From Streptomyces europaeiscabiei (GTDB lineage: Bacteria > Actinomycetota > Actinomycetes > Streptomycetales > Streptomycetaceae), in the NCBI RefSeq assembly GCF_036346855.1, contig NZ_CP107841.1, forward strand, positions 5,336,001 to 5,400,000: a stretch of 64,000 nt of DNA, written 5' to 3'. The notes under the pieces are model-generated. The model searched no databases and had not been told where the DNA came from. It saw nothing but the letters and a program-made list of their open reading frames with translations. This document shows positions 60,395 to 64,000 of the stretch, piece by piece. How positions within the stretch are numbered: the first letter of the stretch is position 1; every line of letters starts with the position of its first letter. The position numbers and the translations under genes were made by a program.

Positions 60395-60811
60395 TCAGGG
60401 GTGCCCGGCGCCGGTCTTCGGCGAGAGGTCCACCTCCGCCCAGATCGTCTTGCCCGGTCCGTTGCGGTCGGTCATGCCCCAGCGGTCGGCCAGGGCCTCG
60501 ACCAGGATCAGGCCCCGGCCCCCGTCGGAGTCGGCGGACGGGTCCAGGGGCACCGGCAGGGCGGGATGGGTGTCGGACACCTCGACGCGTACGAGCGCGT
60601 GGACGAGCCGCAGCGCGAAGTCCCGCCCCGGGACCCTTCCGTGGAACACGGCGTTGGCGCTCAGCTCCGCGACGATGAGTACGGCGGCGTCGGACGCCGA
60701 CGTGCCGTGAGGACCGGCGGGACGGTGAAGGCGCCGACGCGCCTGCCGCGACTGCCACTTCACACATCGTGCGCGGCGTTCCGCCCGGTCGCCGCGGACG
60801 AACATGGCCAT
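60395..60811 (-). CDS. anti-sigma-factor-like ATP-binding protein
   Basis: A 138-residue HATPase_c protein: N box VLIVAELSANAVFHGR, then VEVSDTHPALP, glycine-rich SDGGRGLILVEALADRWG and KTIWAEVDL. It is a stand-alone RsbW-like protein without an adjacent sigma or anti-anti-sigma gene. ATG 60811 is assumed; an ATG at 60831 in another frame has a better ribosome site but would need a frameshift to reach the domain, so the N-terminus is doubtful. Confidence 0.75.
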   Translation of the reverse strand: MAMFVRGDRAERRARCVKWQSRQARRRLHRPAGPHGTSASDAAVLIVAELSANAVFHGRVPGRDFALRLVHALVRVEVSDTHPALPVPLDPSADSDGGRGLILVEALADRWGMTDRNGPGKTIWAEVDLSPKTGAGHP

Positions 60812-60933
60812 GCGCCGTATCCATCACCTCTCGCATGAATTCGCCTGGTATCTTCCTGCCCCACCGGACGGCGCGGAGGGTCCTCCCACCAATGGCATGA
60901 CGGCACGACGGACCGGACGAAGGAGGCTGCGCT

Positions 60934-62178
60934 GTGCGAGTTCTCATGGTCGGGGCGGGAGGCGTGGGCGGGGCGGTCGTCCGGATCGCGGCCCGGCGGG
61001 CGTTCTTCGAGCACATGGTGGTGGCCGACCACGACCCCGCACGGGCGGAGTCGGCCGTCGCGGCACTCGGGGAGGACGGGCACAGGTTCACGGCGGTGCG
61101 GCTCGACGCGTCGGACACCGACGCCGTGCGGGCGGCCCTCGCCGAGCATCGCTGCGATGTACTGCTCAACGCCACCGATCCACGGTTCGTCCCGTCCCTC
61201 TTCGACGCGGCGCTCGCCCACGGCGCCCACTACCTCGACATGGCGATGTCCCTGTCCCGGCCGCACCCGAGCCGCCCCTACGAGGAGTGCGGCGTCAAGC
61301 TGGGCGACGCCCAGTTCGAACGGGCCGCCGAGTGGGAGGCGGCCGGCCGGCTCGCGCTGGTCGGCATGGGCGTGGAGCCCGGCCTGTCGGACGTGTTCGC
61401 CCGGTACGCCGCCGACGAGCTGTTCGACGAGGACGGGATCGAGGAGATCGGTATCCGCGACGGGGCCGACCTGGTCGTGGACGGATACGACTTCGCGCCC
61501 TCCTTCAGTATCTGGACGACCATCGAGGAGTGCCTGAACCCGCCGGTCGTCTACGAGGAGGGGCGAGGCTGGTTCACCACGCCGCCCTTCAGCGAGCCGG
61601 AGGTCTTCGACTTCCCGGAGGGCATCGGGCCGGTGGAGTGCGTCAACGTCGAGCACGAGGAAGTGCTGCTGGTCCCCCGGTGGCTGAAGGCGAAGCGGGT
61701 CACCTTCAAGTACGGCCTGGGTGACGAGTTCATCGGCGTGCTCAAGACCCTCCACAAGCTGGGGCTCGACCGCACGGACCCCGTCACCGTCGGTACGGGG
61801 GGCGGCAAGGCCGCGGTCTCCCCGCGGGACGTCGTCGCCGCCTGCCTGCCCGACCCGGCCGGCCTCGGGGACCGTATGCGCGGAAAGACGTGCGCGGGCA
61901 CCTGGGTCAAGGGCACCAAGGACGGGCGGCCCCGCGAGGTGTACCTCTACCACGTGGTCGACAACCAGTGGTCGATGCGGGAGTACGGCTCCCAGGCCGT
62001 GGTCTGGCAGACCGCGATCAACCCCGTGGTCGCCCTCGAACTCATCGCCTCCGGAGCCTGGCACGGCAGCGGCGTGCTCGGCCCCGAAGCGCTGCCTCCC
62101 CGGCCCTTCCTCGACCTGCTGACGGAGTACGGCTCGCCGTGGGGCATGCGCGAGGACGTCACAAGCGAGCCTGGATAG
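60934..62178 (+). CDS. saccharopine dehydrogenase-like NAD(P)-dependent oxidoreductase
   Basis: The 414-residue protein opens with a Rossmann motif (VLMVGAGGVGGAVV) and VADHDPARAESA. NATDPRFVPSLFDAALAHGA and YLDMAMS follow, then a C-terminal substrate domain (GMGVEPGLSDVFARYAADEL). It belongs to the saccharopine/carboxynorspermidine dehydrogenase superfamily, whose members act in lysine or polyamine metabolism. GTG 60934 has GGAGG five bases before. The next gene is an amino-acid/polyamine type permease 60 bases downstream, suggesting joint use of a basic substrate. Confidence 0.85.
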   Translation: MRVLMVGAGGVGGAVVRIAARRAFFEHMVVADHDPARAESAVAALGEDGHRFTAVRLDASDTDAVRAALAEHRCDVLLNATDPRFVPSLFDAALAHGAHYLDMAMSLSRPHPSRPYEECGVKLGDAQFERAAEWEAAGRLALVGMGVEPGLSDVFARYAADELFDEDGIEEIGIRDGADLVVDGYDFAPSFSIWTTIEECLNPPVVYEEGRGWFTTPPFSEPEVFDFPEGIGPVECVNVEHEEVLLVPRWLKAKRVTFKYGLGDEFIGVLKTLHKLGLDRTDPVTVGTGGGKAAVSPRDVVAACLPDPAGLGDRMRGKTCAGTWVKGTKDGRPREVYLYHVVDNQWSMREYGSQAVVWQTAINPVVALELIASGAWHGSGVLGPEALPPRPFLDLLTEYGSPWGMREDVTSEPG

Positions 62179-62237
62179 CGTAGAAAGTCCCTTAGCCCCC
62201 TGTTGTCTGGATTCACCTACAACCGGAGCGAGGGACC

Positions 62238-63737
62238 ATGGCCGACGACACCGCTGACGCACGCCCGCCCGACGGACTGAAGCCCAACGCGATCGGCTTC
62301 GTCGACGCGCTCGTCATCGGGCTCAACGCGACCTCCCCCGCCTACTCCCTGGCGGCGGTCATCGGCCCGGTCGTGGCACTCGTGGGCATCTACGCCCCCG
62401 GCGTGATGGTCGCCTCGTTCGTACCGATGCTGCTGATCGCGTCGGCGTTCTACTACCTCAACAAGGTCGACCAGGACTGCGGTACGACCTTCTCGTGGGT
62501 CACCCGGGCGATGGGACCGTGGGCCGGCTGGCTCGGCGGCTGGGCCATCGCGATGACCGGGGTCCTGGTGGTCGGGTCGCTGGCGGACGTCGCCGTGAGC
62601 TTCGCCCTGCTCGCCTTCGGCCTCGACAGCTGGGCCGACAACGACGTCGTACGCCAGTCGCTCGCGGTGCTGCTCATCCTTGTGATGACGGCCGTGTGCG
62701 TCATCGGCACCGAGGTGTCGGCCAAGGTGCAGAACGTCCTGATCCTCGCCCAGGTCGTCTGCCTGCTCGCCTTCGCGGTGGTGGCGCTCTACCGCGTCTA
62801 CGCCGACACCGGCACCCTCGACTCCGTCGATCCGTCGCTCGGCTGGCTGAACCCCTTCGGGGCCGGCGGCGCGACGCTCACCGCAGCCCTGCTGCTGGGC
62901 GTGTTCATCTACTGGGGCTGGGAGTCGGCGGTCAACCTCACCGAGGAGGTCGAGGACTCCGCCACCGCTCCCGGCAGGGCGGGCGTCTGGTCGACGGTCA
63001 TTCTGCTGGTGACCTATGTATCGGTCGGCTACGCGGTCGTCGCCTATGCCGGAACCGCCTATCTGACCGACAACGCGGACGACGAGGAGTACATCTTCGC
63101 GCTGCTCGCCGGTGAGGTGATGGGCGGCTGGGACTGGGTCGTCCTGCTCGCGGTCTCGACGTCCGCGCTGGCGTCGACGCAGACGACGATCATCCCGGCG
63201 TCCCGCACGGCGCTGTCCATGGCCCGCAGGCACGCGCTGCCCGCGCACTTCGCGCACATCGCCCCGCGCTTCCGCACGCCAGACGTGAGCACGTGGTGGG
63301 TCGCCGCCATCGCCATCGCCTGGTACGTCGTCGTCAACCAGATCAGCGAGAACGCGCTCTTCGACTCGCTCACCGCGCTGTCACTGCTGATCGCGTTCTA
63401 CTACGCGCTCACGGGCGTCGCCTGCGCGGTCTACTACCGTCGCCATCTGACCGAGAGCGTCCACCACTTCCTGCTCATCGGCCTCGGCCCGCTGGCCGGC
63501 GCCGGACTGCTGGCGTGGCTGCTGGTGGAATCGGTCTCCGACATGGCCGACCCCGCGAACTCCTACAGCGGCGTCTCCTGGTTCGGGCTCGGCCCGCCGC
63601 TCGTCATCGGCATCGGCATCGCGCTCACGGGCGTGGTGCTCATGGTCGTGCTGCGCCTGGTGACCCCCGCCTTCTGGTCGGAACGCCCGGGCGTCGCCGA
63701 CCCCCGGCTCGTCCATGGAAAGGGCAAGGAGTCCTGA
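62238..63737 (+). CDS. APC family permease
   Basis: A 499-residue amino acid-polyamine-organocation transporter with about 12 membrane helices: GFVDALVIGLNATSPAYSLA at the N-terminus, WVTRAMGPWAGWLGGWAIAM in helix 3, and GWESAVNLTEEVEDS in helix 6. Substrate is unknown; neighbours suggest an amino acid or polyamine. It is followed after one base by a universal stress protein gene, a common pairing for such permeases. Confidence 0.9.
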   Translation: MADDTADARPPDGLKPNAIGFVDALVIGLNATSPAYSLAAVIGPVVALVGIYAPGVMVASFVPMLLIASAFYYLNKVDQDCGTTFSWVTRAMGPWAGWLGGWAIAMTGVLVVGSLADVAVSFALLAFGLDSWADNDVVRQSLAVLLILVMTAVCVIGTEVSAKVQNVLILAQVVCLLAFAVVALYRVYADTGTLDSVDPSLGWLNPFGAGGATLTAALLLGVFIYWGWESAVNLTEEVEDSATAPGRAGVWSTVILLVTYVSVGYAVVAYAGTAYLTDNADDEEYIFALLAGEVMGGWDWVVLLAVSTSALASTQTTIIPASRTALSMARRHALPAHFAHIAPRFRTPDVSTWWVAAIAIAWYVVVNQISENALFDSLTALSLLIAFYYALTGVACAVYYRRHLTESVHHFLLIGLGPLAGAGLLAWLLVESVSDMADPANSYSGVSWFGLGPPLVIGIGIALTGVVLMVVLRLVTPAFWSERPGVADPRLVHGKGKES

Positions 63738-63738
63738 G

Positions 63739-64000
63739 ATGCCGATCGTTCTCGGATACGACGAGTCGCCGGGCGCCCTGCGCGCGCTGCGGGTCGCGAT
63801 CGAGGTGTCCGCCAACTACGGCGAGCCCCTCGTGCTGGTCTACGGCGCCGCGGTCCCGGGCGGCAGGGGCGAGGAGTACCGGACCCACCGTGAGGCACTC
63901 CACCAGGCCGGACGCGTCGCACTCGAACACGCTGTCACGGCGGCCGAGGCGGCCGGCGTACCGACCCTTGTCGAGATCATCGACCAGAAGCCGGCGCAGG
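63739..64000 (+). CDS. universal stress protein (partial, runs off window)
   Basis: The first 87 residues are visible: PIVLGYDESPGALRALRVAI, EPLVLVYGAAVPGG and AEAAGVPTLVEIID match the UspA fold. The ATG lies two bases after the permease stop, so both are translated from one message and the protein may regulate the permease. The ATP-binding Gly-x-x-Gly motif would lie beyond the window. Confidence 0.85.
   Translation, partial: MPIVLGYDESPGALRALRVAIEVSANYGEPLVLVYGAAVPGGRGEEYRTHREALHQAGRVALEHAVTAAEAAGVPTLVEIIDQKPAQ

Noticed and set aside
1..64000. CRISPR arrays, tRNA and rRNA genes
   Set aside because: No regularly spaced repeats with unique spacers, no T-loop-like GGTTCGAATCC context and no rRNA-like conserved stretches were seen; the tandem repeats found have no spacers.

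Overview
The DNA has high GC, third-codon-position G/C bias and GTG/TTG starts. Gene content includes mycothiol-dependent isomerase-like enzymes, WhiJ-type regulator/DUF397/anti-sigma sets, a SpoIIE-type phosphatase and Tat- and Sec-exported proteins. This points to a Streptomyces chromosome. From memory, bkd/pdh genes, a D,D-carboxypeptidase, an M18 aminopeptidase, a long acyl-CoA dehydrogenase, pirin (the phiC31 attB gene) and aspS lie close together in the central region of model Streptomyces. A perfect ParB-binding parS site at 37476-37491 fits an origin-proximal location.

1-17 kb is mostly core: E1-beta and E2 of a 2-oxoacid dehydrogenase, a BRO-N protein, a D,D-carboxypeptidase, GntR regulator plus MFS transporter, a maleylpyruvate-isomerase-like protein, a nitrilase-superfamily amidase, an intact WhiJ-like set (DUF397, XRE/DUF5753, ATPase), LURP-one protein, M18 aminopeptidase, acyl-CoA dehydrogenase, SseB-like protein and pirin. 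A gene graveyard (AraC tail, cupin tail, NHL-protein tail) lies at 11.36-12.15 kb.

17-29.4 kb is an integrative element. Its right end carries a close relative of phiC31 integrase, a likely recombination directionality factor, MobC, a frameshifted relaxase and a hairpin that may be oriT. Its cargo is a small secreted protein plus a three-gene ABC transporter operon. IS256 and IS630 sequences, an IS605-like hairpin and a 50-nt palindrome lie around the cargo. At the right edge an attP arm with phiC31 geometry is fused to the 3' two thirds of a pirin gene (29354-30104). At the left edge there is an intact pirin instead of a recognisable attL, so pirin function was kept or rebuilt.

30-44 kb returns to chromosome: a GT39-like membrane glycosyltransferase, a second BRO-N protein, an AI-2E-type permease, a PAS-GAF-PP2C-ATPase phosphatase, parS, aspS, two tandem Tat-exported intradiol dioxygenase-like proteins, a methyltransferase and an AbiEii-like nucleotidyltransferase.

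44-64 kb is accessory and secretion-rich: two CAP-domain proteins, two tandem subtilisin-like proteases (one gutted by a large internal deletion), a DUF4956/VTC polyphosphate-polymerase/beta-helix lipoprotein operon, an Rpn-like nuclease, a decayed WhiJ-like set, a pectate lyase, truncated PASTA-like and trypsin-like genes, and finally a saccharopine-dehydrogenase-like enzyme, an APC permease and a universal stress protein cut by the window edge. I found no tRNA, rRNA or CRISPR array.
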